DNA of 64,000 bases from Oscillibacter valericigenes Sjm18-20 (GCA_000283575.1 AP012044.1:4216001-4280000), one strand, 5' to 3'; shown: positions 26,013 through 36,004, counted from the first letter of the stretch. The notes: generated by a model from the letters alone, not told the origin. Made by a program: numbers and translations.

Positions 26013-26052
26013 GAAAAACGAGGGTCTTGAATTTTTCATTCAAAACCCTCGT
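26013..26052 (-). terminator. Terminator 3 of 3 at the ICE edge
   Basis: A long imperfect stem (ACGAGGGT...ACCCTCGT with paired TTGAAT/ATTCAA inside) followed on the minus strand by TTTTTC. Confidence 0.7.
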
Positions 26053-26107
26053 CAGGCCGCATAAACACTGGCTTTTTTAGCCCTGCATCTATTTTGACCT
26101 AATCTTC

Positions 26108-26152
26108 TGGTGCGCCTGAAGGGACTCGAACCCACACGTCTCTCGACACAAG
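26108..26152 (-). pseudogene. tRNA-Leu 3'-end fragment, probable attachment-site scar
   Basis: The minus strand reads GTCGAGAGACG, GGGTTCGAGTCCC and CAGGCGCACCA in order. That is the variable arm, T arm and acceptor end of a leucine tRNA including CCA, but no 5' half precedes it. The acceptor sequence differs from that of the intact tRNA-Leu at 45894-45978, so it came from another isoacceptor gene. Such 3' fragments are typical attachment-site duplications left by integrases. It marks the change from ICE to the second island. Confidence 0.6.
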
Positions 26153-26282
26153 CAGTGAAAGTTCACAAAATGGCAGCCCCATACATAGTTCGCAATTTGA
26201 AAAAGGCATAAGAGAGACATGGTTTGCAGATCTCTGTTGGAATGAAGTCACGACACACCATTCTGAAAGGAGACAGCAAACC

Positions 26283-26826
26283 ATGTCCGAAAATTGTGCA
26301 GTTCAACGAGGAAGTAATCAAGGGGCAAATCAAGGAGTTAGTCCGAGGCAGTGTGGAGGAAACGCTAAACGGCCTGCTGGAAGCTGAAGCTGAGACGCTG
26401 ACACAAGCCGCCAAATACGAGCGCAGCGAGGAACGGCAAGGCTATCGCAGCGACATTACAGCAGGAATCTCACCACGACGTCCGGTGACGTCACGCTCAA
26501 TGTACCCCGCCTTAAGGGAATCTCATTTGAAACAGCGATCATTGAACGATATCGCCACCGGGAGAGCAGCGTAGAAGAAGCGCTCATCGAGATGAATCTG
26601 GCCGGGGTTTCCATACGCAGGGGCAAAGACATCACGGAGCCGCTGTGGGGGACTAGGGTTTCTCCGGCCACAATCAGCAGGCTGAACAAGAAAACATACG
26701 TCCACATTGTGCGGAACCGGCCCTTGCAGGGTGGTAAGTATCCCTTATCTGTCTACGTGGACGGCCTTTATTTTCGCCGCAGGGGCTGTCACGAATTTAA
26801 ATACAAACTAAGATCCTGGGCTTACT
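26283..26826 (+). pseudogene. IS256-family transposase relic
   Basis: Three reading frames must be joined to recover an IS256/Mutator-type N-terminus: MSENCAVQ at the ATG 26283, then FNEEVIKGQIKELVRGSVEE and YERSEERQGYRS in a second frame, then NLTTTSGDVTLNVPRLKGIS and VYVDGLYFRR in a third. The sequence stops soon after the first catalytic DG region; the remaining two thirds of the gene are missing. It is a dead fragment. Confidence 0.85.
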
Positions 26827-26906
26827 GAGATTTCAACTATACAAGGCTTTTGAAAGCTCTATATGCATTCGAATTTCCGCACCAGCATTGAGCTTCATAA
26901 ATCACA

Positions 26907-27937
26907 TTAATCATAAAGGCCTACTAACTTTCCCTCTGGTTTTTTAGTATCCGTGTAAGTCGGAGCTGTTGCGTAGTCGATATCCGGAATTGGCCAGGTC
27001 GGCACCTTTCCCTCATACATTTCTTCGATCCCCACTGCTGCCATATAAGAAGCGCGCATAGCTGCCTCAACGGTATTCCCTCCGACATGCGGAGTGATCA
27101 AAACATTTTCCAACTGGAGAAGGGGATGGTCCGGCTCTATTGGCTCATGAACAACAGCATCAAGACCAGCTCCAGCGATAATTCCATTCTTGCAAGCATC
27201 ATAGAGATCTGCCTCATTGATGAGTGCCCCGCGAGCGGTATTGATTAGGAAAGCCGTTGGTTTCATCATAGCAAGTGTTTTTTTGTTTATCATATTTCGG
27301 GTGTTTGGCGTATTAGGCGTATGAAGGGATACATAGTCGCTTTCAACAAAAATGTGATTGATATCGCGAACCACCTCGATACCATCAGGAAAATCTTTTG
27401 CAGGCTTATACGGGTCGTAGGTAAGAATATTCATTTCCATTGCCATCGCACGTTTTGCCAGTCTGCTTCCAATATTGCCACATCCAATAATACCAAGCGT
27501 ATTGCCGTTAAGCGTTGTCATGTGTGTCTTTAGTTTTGCATTGTAAAAGTCTCTCGGCATCTCTTTCTGCAGATGTGTTATATTGCGGCAGACGCATACA
27601 GCATGTGCATCATTGCCGTCTCTGCGACGGAGGTACTATTGGCCACAGGCGCGTAGAGACATTTGACGCCATAGTCCTTCGCCGCTTGCAAATCAATGGC
27701 ATCATAGCCCGCACCATGCCGGGCAAGAACTTTCAGATTTGGTAAAGCCGCCTTAAAGGCTGCACGAGTCATCTTCGTAATCCGTACGATAATGGCGTCC
27801 GGCTGATATTTTTTCATGTCCGCAATTACATCATCTGTCTCAAATCCTCGCCCATCAATTAGGGTATGACCATTTCTCTCAAGAAAACTTCTTGCATCCT
27901 GTTTCAGTTCCTGGGGCAGCAAAATCTTCCAGCCCAT
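26907..27937 (-). pseudogene. Frameshifted D-2-hydroxyacid dehydrogenase
   Basis: A paralogue of the intact gene at 30456-31484. The first part from ATG 27937 (MGWKILLPQELKQDARSF) breaks near 27585, and a second frame continues CRNITHLQKEMPRDFYNAKL and on through the NAD motif GIIGCGNIGS to the end. One small indel explains the break. The catalytic INTARG and PHVGGNT segments are kept, so inactivation looks recent. It is also more AT-rich than the intact copy. Confidence 0.85.
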
Positions 27938-28012
27938 ATTTTTATTATCCTTTCTCTTTCGTTCCACTTGCACTACCGAATTCAATATAATCGGTACTGT
28001 TTTTTACTAGAA

Positions 28013-28312
28013 GTTTCAAACAATTTTCGTAATTTCCCCATTAAATCTCTTTCTAACGACATTTTCGCCGTCTCACAAAGTACAATCCATTAATTTTACT
28101 ATGGTTGTCTTCTCTTTGCTGCTCAAAGAATATTTTCTGCGTATGCATAAATGTAAGAACCGCAAGTAATGCAAGCAGATGAGCTCAATTTTTACTAGAA
28201 TTTAACCACAGGATGGAAATGGCTATTATAGATAACTAAGGACTTATTTCCAGGATGGGATTTTAGGAGAGGCTTTTACTAAAGGAAACTTCTATCTGAA
28301 AATTAATCTCTT
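28013..28312. other. Intergenic stretch without a gene
   Basis: An AT-rich stretch of about 300 bases between two decayed genes. No coding frame with a ribosome-binding site and no clear hairpin was seen. Confidence 0.5.
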
Positions 28313-28860
28313 TCAGCTTCTGACACAATGTATGGTGCTAAAGTCCCGGTAGACTAGATCACCTTCAAAAACAGTTAGCATTGGAACCAACAGCTCTTTT
28401 CCTGCTACTGTGATGCCACATACATCTGCAAATTCAAAATTGCCCTGTTGCTGTTCAAATACAGCGATGTTTACGCGTGCTCCCCCTTTCAGGCATCCGA
28501 TACGGCCCTCCATCCCCATTTTTCTGGCTGGTGTTGAAGTACAGCAGGCAAGGACCTTTTCAAATGGCATTCCGAGCGCCAAAAAGCGCGACATCAAGTA
28601 TGGCAACGAAACTGCGGGTTCGTAATTATATGTTTTCCTTGTAAAATCTCCTGAAATGATATCCGGTTCGATGCCAGCAGTTAGTGCGGCCTTTGCGCAG
28701 TCATGTCCCAAATGGCCTTTTCCACAGGCTGACTCAAGGACAATTCCCTTCTTTACTGCCCTCTCCATTTCTGGCGAAACCTCTCCATTTTCGAGAATTT
28801 AGGGGTAAAAACATGGCAGAATATATCTCCTGGACGAAGAATGTCAATGAACCCCTTTAA
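28313..28860 (-). pseudogene. C-terminal fragment of an amidohydrolase
   Basis: The frame 28313-28810 (ENGEVSPEMERAVKKGIVLE, HDCAKAALTAGIEPDIISGD, CCTSTPARKMGMEG) is the C-terminal half of an amidohydrolase of the dihydroorotase/deacetylase type, related to the intact enzyme at 38024-39178. Just upstream, another frame still reads DILRPGDIFCHVFTP, which aligns with DILRPGDVLTHMYMN of the intact gene, so there is a frameshift near 28800. The N-terminal half with the metal-binding HxH is absent. Confidence 0.8.
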
Positions 28861-29311
28861 GTCCCCCTGAAAATCCGGCATGTGAACGGAAATTGGAAGG
28901 TTGCATTGCAGAGGTAGCCTGCGGAACGGAATAGACCACGCGTGTAGTGGAAATATTGCTTACGAAAATCGCGATTGGCCTGCTTTGGAGCAGTCAAAAC
29001 TGATGGAAGCGCAAAAGACGTGGGCGTTGAGGAAGCCATCCTCGACGCCCACATCTTTGCGTTGCAGGAGAAAATCAAAACGCTGGGGGCGGGATGCTGT
29101 CTTGATGGAGAAGATACAAAAGAAATGGCTGGGCACACAAAATGCCCAGCTTAAAATGGATAGTATGATCACTATCAATCCGCATCTTCCGTTTCCTTGC
29201 GGTGAAGTCATATCAAGTTCACCGTGCCAAAAAGCCGTCATATCCTATTGCGGTTCTAATAATGATGTATTCAGTCGTCATGGGCGGTGTATTTGAAGAG
29301 AGAACCTACAA
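28861..29311. other. Relic region with a possible C-terminal coding remnant
   Basis: No intact gene. On the plus strand an open frame of 59 codons ending at 29154 reads like real protein (ACFGAVKTDGSAKDVGV, then DAHIFALQEKIKTLGAG) but has no start; it may be the tail of a lost enzyme that I cannot name. Confidence 0.35.
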
Positions 29312-30253
29312 CTATGAGTTGCGTTCATCACCCAGAACGACGTTGGAAATATGGATGTCCGCCTGCTTGGTGCCGTAGTTTTTCAACTGGGTCAGGCGGA
29401 GTTGCTTTCGGCTGCGCTCCTGAAGCTGCTGGCGGTTTTGCTGCCAAACGCCGATTTGCAGTGTTTGCAGCACTGCCAGCTGACACATGGCGGTGGTGGA
29501 AATATTCAGGGTGTTGCTGATGTTGCGAATCGCCGTAAAAAGTACGATATCAGCGTACTTGCTCAAAATACAGTCCTGCGCCGAGGTGATGAGGATGGTG
29601 GTGGCACCGCACTCCCTAGCGTAATACAGGCAGTCGCCTGTGGACTTTGAGGTGCCGTTATAGCTGATGCCGATGACCACGTCTCCAGGCTTCAGGCAGG
29701 CCACCATCCGCAGCTGAAGCAGCGTATCGCCTACAGACATTGCCATCATACCGAGAGATAAAAACATACCCGCCCCGGCCTGCGCAATACCGCTGGCGCT
29801 GCCGATCGCCGTGAGAAGAACGTGGTCGGCGCTGCTCAAAGCGTCGATTGCGGCGGCAAAGGCAGCATTGTCCGTGTTGAGAATGCACTCCTCAATGGAA
29901 TGCTGAGTGAACCGAATGGCCTTTTGCTTGAAGGTGTTGATGGAGTCACCCGCGTCAATGCCGATATCATGCTCCGGAATTACTACGCGTCCTTGCTGGA
30001 TGTGAAATTTGAGATCAGCAAAGCCGGTATAGCCCATCGTTTTGCAGAAGCGGATAATCGTCGCTACGCTGACGCCAATCTCACCTGCCAGTTGATGGAT
30101 GGAGCGGTGGGAAAATTCTTCCTCGTGAGCCAGCAGGTATTCCGCGACCAGAAGCTCCGCCTGACTCATTTTTTCGCGGTTGATGCGGATTCGTTCCATA
30201 TACTCGCCGTACTCCTCAAACATCAGCGAGTCTTCCTGTTTCGTTTTGGTCAT
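29312..30253 (-). CDS. RpiR-family transcriptional regulator with SIS domain
   Basis: A 313-residue regulator with an N-terminal RpiR helix-turn-helix (SQAELLVAEYLLAHEEEFSH, LAGEIGVSVATIIRFCKTMG, YTGFADLK) and a C-terminal SIS sugar-phosphate-binding domain (about 125-260; AIGSASGIAQ, GDVVIGISYNGTSKSTGDCL). ATG 30253 has AGGAG seven bases upstream. It is encoded at the end of the catabolic cluster and probably controls it in response to a phosphorylated or acidic metabolite. Confidence 0.92.
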   Translation of the reverse strand: MTKTKQEDSLMFEEYGEYMERIRINREKMSQAELLVAEYLLAHEEEFSHRSIHQLAGEIGVSVATIIRFCKTMGYTGFADLKFHIQQGRVVIPEHDIGIDAGDSINTFKQKAIRFTQHSIEECILNTDNAAFAAAIDALSSADHVLLTAIGSASGIAQAGAGMFLSLGMMAMSVGDTLLQLRMVACLKPGDVVIGISYNGTSKSTGDCLYYARECGATTILITSAQDCILSKYADIVLFTAIRNISNTLNISTTAMCQLAVLQTLQIGVWQQNRQQLQERSRKQLRLTQLKNYGTKQADIHISNVVLGDERNS

Positions 30254-30402
30254 GTATGCTCTCCTATTCTAAAAAGACAAAATATTCGGGCGGCGCAGGA
30301 CGCCAATGAAAGCTTTTTGTAATATGTTTCATATTCTAATGCATTTCTGTTTCACAAGCAACTGCTTTTATCGGAATCCCCAAAACTACACAAGAAAAGA
30401 GA

Positions 30403-30431
30403 GGGAAGGGGCTCATTCAGCGTCCCCTCCC
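30403..30431. terminator. Terminator after the dehydrogenase gene
   Basis: GGGAAGGGG and CCCCTCCC pair; T-rich tracts lie on both sides. It separates the catabolic genes from the rpiR-type gene. Confidence 0.5.
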
Positions 30432-30455
30432 GGTTTTTATGTTGAGCGAATTTGT

Positions 30456-31484
30456 TTAGAAGTCAAACATACCGGAAGGTTTGGTGTCCGGCTTTTGGGT
30501 GTCGGTATAGGTAGGTGCGGTGGCGTAATCCACATCGTGGATGGGCCACGTGGGTTCTTTACCCTCGTATACTTCCTGCACGCCCATGGCAGCGAAGTAG
30601 GAGGCGCGGTGTGCAGCCTCAGTGGTGTTGCCGCCGATGTGGGGATAGATGATGACGTTGTCCAGCGTTAGCAGGGGATTGTTGGGGTCCACCGGCTCCT
30701 TACGGATGGCGTCCAGTCCCGCGCCTGCGATCATACCGTTTTTACAGGCATCATACAGGTCCTCCTCCACCACGCAACCGCCCCGGGCGGTGTTAATCAG
30801 AAAGGCGGTGGGCTTCATCATGGCCAGCGTGTTCTTATTGACCATGTCGCGGGTAACGGGTGTATTGGGGGTATGCACGGAGACATAATCGCTCTCCTTG
30901 AAGATACGGTCCAGATCGCGGACAACTTCCACACCATCAGGGAAAGCGGGGGCGGGCTTATAGGGGTCGTAAGCCAGCACGTTCATTTCCATGGCCAGAG
31001 CACGCTTTGCCAGACGGCTGCCGATATTGCCGCAGCCGATAATGCCGACGGTTTTGCCGCTGAGGGTATTCTTGCGTACTTTCAGCTTAGCTTTGTAGTA
31101 GTCCTGCACCCAGGTGTTGTGCAGGACGGTAACGTTGCGGCTCATTTCCAGAATCAGCAGCAGGGCCGTTTCCGCCACGGAGGTGCTGTTGGCCACAGGA
31201 GCGTACAGCGCCTGCACGCCATTGTCGTGGCAGGCTTTGACATCCAGCGCGTCAAAACCCGCGCCGTGACGGACGATGACCTTGAGATTTGGATTGGCCT
31301 CGATGACCTCTCGTGTAATGGGGGTGATGCGGACGATCATGGCGTCCGGCTGATGTTCCTTCATGTCCGCCAAAACGTCCGTTGTCTCAAAGCCGCGTCC
31401 GTCGATGATGGTGTGACCGGCGTTCTGCAGCAGAGCGCGGCCCTCGGACATAATCTCCTGAGGAAGAAGAATTTTCCATGCCAT
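30456..31484 (-). CDS. D-2-hydroxyacid dehydrogenase (phosphoglycerate dehydrogenase-like)
   Basis: A 342-residue NAD-dependent dehydrogenase. The NAD motif GCGNIG is at 150-155, the catalytic Arg in INTARGG, and the His in PHIGGNT. The family reduces 2-oxo acids or oxidises D-2-hydroxy acids. The gene is in the cluster with RraA-like and hydrolase genes, so it probably handles a hydroxy- or oxo-acid intermediate rather than serine synthesis. A frameshifted paralogue lies at 26907-27937. Confidence 0.9.
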   Translation of the reverse strand: MAWKILLPQEIMSEGRALLQNAGHTIIDGRGFETTDVLADMKEHQPDAMIVRITPITREVIEANPNLKVIVRHGAGFDALDVKACHDNGVQALYAPVANSTSVAETALLLILEMSRNVTVLHNTWVQDYYKAKLKVRKNTLSGKTVGIIGCGNIGSRLAKRALAMEMNVLAYDPYKPAPAFPDGVEVVRDLDRIFKESDYVSVHTPNTPVTRDMVNKNTLAMMKPTAFLINTARGGCVVEEDLYDACKNGMIAGAGLDAIRKEPVDPNNPLLTLDNVIIYPHIGGNTTEAAHRASYFAAMGVQEVYEGKEPTWPIHDVDYATAPTYTDTQKPDTKPSGMFDF

Positions 31485-31526
31485 GATAATAAACTCCTAT
31501 CGTTATTGTATGTGCGCGTTTTAGCA

Positions 31527-32360
31527 TCAGGAGAGGATCCTCCTGGGATTTTGGCACATGATTTGCCGCAGTTCATCCAGCGTAAAGCCATTCTCAAGCA
31601 GCAGGTGAGCGTATTGGGCCATACCCTCATCAAAAAACGGTGACTTGGGCTGGCCAAAATCGGTGGTTAGAATCACGTTTTCGCAGCCGACTACGCGAAT
31701 TTGCCGTGCGATCTCTTCTATTGGTGTGCGGCCATAGTAAGTGGTAAAAAAGCTGTGTTCCACCACGGCACCCATCCGGACCGCCTCAATCTGCTGCGCG
31801 GTGCTGTATTGGTCGGCAGGATTGTCGGCATGGGTCAGTACTATGGTACAGCCTTTGCGCTGACCCTCGCGAACCAATGCCATGCCCTCCGATGGACCGA
31901 TGTGACCGGTACAAACCACCATCTGATACTGCGCGGCGGCATCCAGTATGTCCAGCGCCGCTGGAAGAAGGCGACCGTTTTCATCGCAGACCGGAATATA
32001 GCTGGAAAGATCTGCGGTCGGGTCGTCGCGATGCTGGAAGCGCTGATATTCGCGGGATTCCAAGGTTGGGAACCAGAGCAATTTCCCGCCTGCCTGTGCA
32101 GTGCGTTCCACCGCACTGGGATTCAGCCCTCCAACCGAGCGGTTCAGAACAACTCCACCGACAATATTGAGTTGGGGGAACTGCTCTCGCAAAAGTGCGG
32201 CGCGGGCGGCAGTGTCCAGATAGTGGCACTTGATCGCGCCGCCGCCCATACCGACTTCCAGCATTCGCCGAGCTGCTTCTAAATCGGTGCACTTCCGAGG
32301 AACCACGTCGGGTGCCGTATGGATATGGAGATCATAGGCTCCGCGCAATAAATCGTTCAT
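31527..32360 (-). CDS. DUF6282 metal-dependent hydrolase
   Basis: A 277-residue protein with an N-terminal HxH metal-binding motif (YDLHIHTAPDVVPR, His12 and His14) and later VVCTGHIGPSEG, IVLTHADNPAD and ILTTDFGQPKSPF. This is the DUF6282 branch of TIM-barrel amidohydrolase/PHP-like enzymes. It probably opens an amide, lactone or cyclic bond of the cluster's substrate. The reaction is unknown. Confidence 0.8.
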   Translation of the reverse strand: MNDLLRGAYDLHIHTAPDVVPRKCTDLEAARRMLEVGMGGGAIKCHYLDTAARAALLREQFPQLNIVGGVVLNRSVGGLNPSAVERTAQAGGKLLWFPTLESREYQRFQHRDDPTADLSSYIPVCDENGRLLPAALDILDAAAQYQMVVCTGHIGPSEGMALVREGQRKGCTIVLTHADNPADQYSTAQQIEAVRMGAVVEHSFFTTYYGRTPIEEIARQIRVVGCENVILTTDFGQPKSPFFDEGMAQYAHLLLENGFTLDELRQIMCQNPRRILS

Positions 32361-32375
32361 GCGGACACCTTCCGA

Positions 32376-33629
32376 TCAGTAGGGGAGGAAGACGGGCATC
32401 AGTGCTATGACGACGATGTAGGTGACCAGAAGCATTGGAAGGCCGATCTTCATGAAATCCATAAATTTGTAGTGCGTCCAGCCCACGGTCATCATGTTCT
32501 GGGGAGCGGCGAAAGGTGTTGCATAAGAGGCGGCGCCCGCCAGAGTGATGGTCATGGCGATGGGATAGGGGCTCACGCCGATCTGCTGTGCAATGGAAAC
32601 GCCGATGGGCAGGAAGAGCATGATGGTGGGGATGTTGGACATGACCTGCGTCAGCAAGGCGGCGGCAAAGAAAATAACCGTTGTGATCATAAAGGTGCTG
32701 GGATGCTCACCCAGAATTTTCAGGATCAGATTCGCCACGGCGTCACCAGTACCGCTGTTTTTGACGCCTGTGGAGATGGCGGTCAGGGAACCGACAAGCA
32801 GCATGCAGTTCCAGTCAATGGCGCGGATGGCCTCCTGAACGCTCATGCACTTGGTGGCCACAATAACCAGCGCACCAATCACAGCGGCGATATGCATGGG
32901 AATAACTTTCGTACTGGTGGCAATGACCACCAGTACACACAGCAATGTGGCAACGGAAATGGATGCCTTTCTGGTGTCCAGTTTCTTTTTCTCCGTTTTG
33001 GCAAACTCGGGAACATAGCCGGTGTCAGGGAGAAATTTATAGCCGACGAACGTGAAGTACAGTACGCCAATGATACACACCCCTACGCCGAAAGGAGTGA
33101 TGCTGAAAAATCCAAAAGGCTCGATACCCAACTCGGACATTACATTGTTGGCGGTGGCGTTGGAGCCAACGCCTACGAGAGTGACAAATCCGCCGAACTG
33201 CGCACCGAACAGCAGGGCAAGCAATGCCCTGGAAGGCCCGAAACCCGCAGCCAGACACATGGCGGTGACCAGCGGCGCCATGGCCGTCATCACCCCGATG
33301 TTGCTGCACACAGCGCTGAGCAGGCAGGACACGATCAACGTAACCAAAATAATATTTCGTTCATTTTTGCCCGTAACTTTAACCATTTTTTCACCGATCA
33401 GGTCGGTAATGCCGGCGTGAAACAGCGAGGAACCGACCACCATCATACCGCACAGAAGAACAATGGTATTGCTGTTGTATCCGGTAAAGATGTCACCTAC
33501 CTCAATAATGCCGGTGTAAGCGAATGCAATGGATGCTCCAACGGCGGTGACGATGATGGGGATAGGCTCCCAAATGAAGAGGACAATCGTAATCGCGAGA
33601 ATAATCAGTGTAATTGCTATTTGACTCAT
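32376..33629 (-). CDS. SLC13-family (CitT/DASS-like) anion transporter
   Basis: A 417-residue membrane protein with about eleven helices and the twin repeats VGVGSNATANNVMSELG and NIPTIMLFLPIGVSIAQQIG, typical of the SLC13/ArsB ion-transporter superfamily. These carry dicarboxylates and related anions with sodium or by exchange. It is the second uptake system in the cluster besides TctABC. Confidence 0.85.
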   Translation of the reverse strand: MSQIAITLIILAITIVLFIWEPIPIIVTAVGASIAFAYTGIIEVGDIFTGYNSNTIVLLCGMMVVGSSLFHAGITDLIGEKMVKVTGKNERNIILVTLIVSCLLSAVCSNIGVMTAMAPLVTAMCLAAGFGPSRALLALLFGAQFGGFVTLVGVGSNATANNVMSELGIEPFGFFSITPFGVGVCIIGVLYFTFVGYKFLPDTGYVPEFAKTEKKKLDTRKASISVATLLCVLVVIATSTKVIPMHIAAVIGALVIVATKCMSVQEAIRAIDWNCMLLVGSLTAISTGVKNSGTGDAVANLILKILGEHPSTFMITTVIFFAAALLTQVMSNIPTIMLFLPIGVSIAQQIGVSPYPIAMTITLAGAASYATPFAAPQNMMTVGWTHYKFMDFMKIGLPMLLVTYIVVIALMPVFLPY

Positions 33630-33660
33630 AGCATTTTTCTCCTTGTCTTTAAGTTACGGA

Positions 33661-34362
33661 TTAGGGCAGATAAATGTCGTCGATGATCTCAAAGCCCTTT
33701 TCCTCCAGCAGCTTATCAACCCAGCCGCGCTTGGCCGTACCTTTTTTCGCAGCTTCCAACTTGATCTCGTCTGCCGCTTGAAAAGCTTTGGCGTCCTCCA
33801 ACACCTTGGCAGCGTCCTTGCGGGGAATGACGATTACACCGTCGGGGTCGCCCAGAATGATGTCTCCAGCATTGACGCTTACATTACCGCAGGCAATGGG
33901 GATGTTGATCTCGCCGGGACCCTCCTTATAGGGGCCGCCGGGGGTTGTACCGGTACAGTAGACAGGGAAGTCCCACTTGCCGATCTCGTCAATGTCGCGG
34001 ATAGGGCCGTCAAGCACAATACCCGCCACTTTTTTCGTGTATTTCAGATAGGCCATCATCACCTCACCCATCAGGGCGCGGCTGTCGTCACCCTCGTTGG
34101 ACACCACCAGCACATCGCCCTTCTGGCAAAAATTCAGCGCTGCGTGGAGCGCCAGGTTATCCCCAGCGCGAGCCTTAACGGTGTAGGCAGGCCCTACCAT
34201 CATCTGGTCTACAGGGCTGCTGACCAGATGGATGCGGGGATTCATGGCGCAGCTTCGCCCCATGACATCGGCGGTATTGGATGCCGGGATATTTTTAAAC
34301 TGCATCATGACATCATAGTCAGGCAGTTCGCGTTTCAGATAAATGCGTTTTCCAACAGACAT
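33661..34362 (-). CDS. RraA-like aldolase/decarboxylase family protein
   Basis: A 233-residue RraA/HMG-aldolase fold protein. The motifs SNEGDDSRALMGEVM and GIVLDGPIRDIDEI hold the glycine, Arg and Asp used for metal and oxoacid binding; GDIILGDPDGVIVIPRKD is the usual C-terminal box. Members act as 4-hydroxy-4-methyl-2-oxoglutarate aldolase/oxaloacetate decarboxylase or related. In this cluster a C-C cleaving step on an oxoacid is the likely role. Confidence 0.85.
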   Translation of the reverse strand: MSVGKRIYLKRELPDYDVMMQFKNIPASNTADVMGRSCAMNPRIHLVSSPVDQMMVGPAYTVKARAGDNLALHAALNFCQKGDVLVVSNEGDDSRALMGEVMMAYLKYTKKVAGIVLDGPIRDIDEIGKWDFPVYCTGTTPGGPYKEGPGEINIPIACGNVSVNAGDIILGDPDGVIVIPRKDAAKVLEDAKAFQAADEIKLEAAKKGTAKRGWVDKLLEEKGFEIIDDIYLP

Positions 34363-34477
34363 AAGAATCCTCCCGGGATAAAATAAATATCTTATAAATT
34401 TATATAATTAGAACTTGTTGCAATCTTGATTCTTTGCGCCGAAGAACGTACTCCGTTTCGCAGCGTAAAGAGGTTGA

Positions 34478-36004
34478 TCAGCCTTCCTCTTCCTCTGTGT
34501 GGAAGGAAGCTCCGGCCAGAGCAGCGGTTTTTTTGTCCTTGAGGTTCTTGCGGACAGTCAACGCACAGGAAATTACAGCCACCAGAAGGAAGCAAAGAGA
34601 GATGGGGCGGGTTACAAAGATGCTCCAACTTCCGTGGCTTGCCTGCAAAGCCTGCCGCAGGTTCTCCTCAAACATGGAGCCGAGGATAAATCCGATGATC
34701 AGCGGAGTGCTGGGTATCTTCAGTTTTTTCAGAACCAGACCCAGAATACCGAAGCCCAGGACACAGTACACGTCAAACGCACGGTTATTGCTGGAATAAG
34801 CGCCCACGCAGCACAGCACCATGATAATGGGCAGCAGAATGTGCTTGGGGATATCCAGCAGCTTTACGAACAGGGGTAGACCCAGCCGCTCGAATACCAG
34901 CATGACGACAGAGGAAACGATCAGGGCGAGATAAATGCCATAGACGATGTTGCCGCTCTTTGTAAAGATCAGGGGGCCGGGACTGATGCCGTGGATGGTC
35001 AGACCGCCCAGAAAAACAGCGGTAACGGTGTTACCTGGAATGCCCATGCACAGCAGGGGGACCAGAGAGCCGCCGATGACGGCGTTGTTGGAGGATTCGG
35101 AGGCAATGATGCCATCGATGATGCCGGTGCCGAATTTCTCCGGATACTTGGAGCTGTTCTTTGCGGCGGTGTAGGACAGCAGTCCCGCGGTGGAGCCGCC
35201 GATGCCGGGGAGAATACCGATGCCCACACCGATGACAGAGGAGCGGATGACGTTGGGAATCTGCTGGATGAATTCCTTCATGCTCAGGCCGTAGCCCTTG
35301 AGCTGATAGGGCTTCTTCTCCGCCTTTTTGGAAAGGTTCCTGCGGCCAAAGCCCACCATAATGATATCTGTCACGGCGAACACGCCGATCAGCAGCACGG
35401 TGATATCAAAGCCGCTCAGCAGCTGATAGTTGCCAAAGTTAAACCGAGTCGCCGCGTCGATGGGCGCCATGCCGACCATGGCCAACGCAATACCGAGAAG
35501 ACCGGACAGAAGGCCGGACAGCATATCCTTTCCGGAGAGGCTCGCGATAATCGTCAGGGCAAAGACGGCCACGGAGAAGTAGTCTGCCGCAGAGAACAGC
35601 AGCGTCACTTTCGCCAAAAGAGGAGAAATAAACCACAGAGCAAGAATTCCAAAGATGCTGCCGATAAAAGAAAACAGAATTCCCACGCCCAGCGCCCGAC
35701 CTGCTTCGCCACGCTCCGCCATGGGGGCGCCATCGAACACGGTGGAGATGGAGGAGGGGGTGCCGGGAATTTTCAGCAGGATGGCGGAGATCAGGCCGCC
35801 GGAGATGCCGCCCATGTAAAGGCCGACCAGCAGGGAAATGCCGTTGGTGGGTTCCATGCCGAAAGTGATGGGCAGGAACAGAACCACCGCCATGGTGGCG
35901 GAAAGGCCGGGAATAGAGCCGAAAACAATGCCCAAGATGGTGCCAAAGATGATGAGTCCCAGACAGACTGGCGTAAAGATCGCCGTAAATGCTTGCATAA
36001 TCAT
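34478..36004 (-). CDS. tctA: Tripartite tricarboxylate transporter, large permease TctA
   Basis: A 508-residue protein with about twelve helices and the TctA motifs IPGLSATMAVVLFLPITFG, ISAILLKIPGTPSSISTVFD and GIGILPGIGGSTAGLLSYTA. With TctB and the binding protein TctC it makes a secondary uptake system for carboxylates across the cytoplasmic membrane. Confidence 0.94.
   Translation of the reverse strand: MIMQAFTAIFTPVCLGLIIFGTILGIVFGSIPGLSATMAVVLFLPITFGMEPTNGISLLVGLYMGGISGGLISAILLKIPGTPSSISTVFDGAPMAERGEAGRALGVGILFSFIGSIFGILALWFISPLLAKVTLLFSAADYFSVAVFALTIIASLSGKDMLSGLLSGLLGIALAMVGMAPIDAATRFNFGNYQLLSGFDITVLLIGVFAVTDIIMVGFGRRNLSKKAEKKPYQLKGYGLSMKEFIQQIPNVIRSSVIGVGIGILPGIGGSTAGLLSYTAAKNSSKYPEKFGTGIIDGIIASESSNNAVIGGSLVPLLCMGIPGNTVTAVFLGGLTIHGISPGPLIFTKSGNIVYGIYLALIVSSVVMLVFERLGLPLFVKLLDIPKHILLPIIMVLCCVGAYSSNNRAFDVYCVLGFGILGLVLKKLKIPSTPLIIGFILGSMFEENLRQALQASHGSWSIFVTRPISLCFLLVAVISCALTVRKNLKDKKTAALAGASFHTEEEEG

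Larger units (their letters stand above)
1..26110. mobile_element. Partial integrative conjugative element with T4SS and Tad pilus genes
   Basis: A near-continuous block of minus-strand genes carries type IV secretion components (VirB4, PrgI, VirB6/TrbL-like), a Tad pilus operon, SpoVG-, AbrB- and DNA-methylase-type accessory genes, and several small families typical of Clostridia conjugative elements (DUF3852, DUF4320, DUF6550, DUF6133). The right limit is set here at the three terminators and the tRNA-Leu 3' fragment near 26.1 kb. The left limit lies outside the window. Relaxase, coupling protein and integrase were not found in this part, so self-transfer cannot be shown. The limits are inferred. 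Confidence 0.75.

Noticed and set aside
32472..33686. 404-codon plus-strand frame opposite the SLC13 gene
   Set aside because: Antisense shadow with low-complexity composition; the minus-strand gene has clear family motifs.
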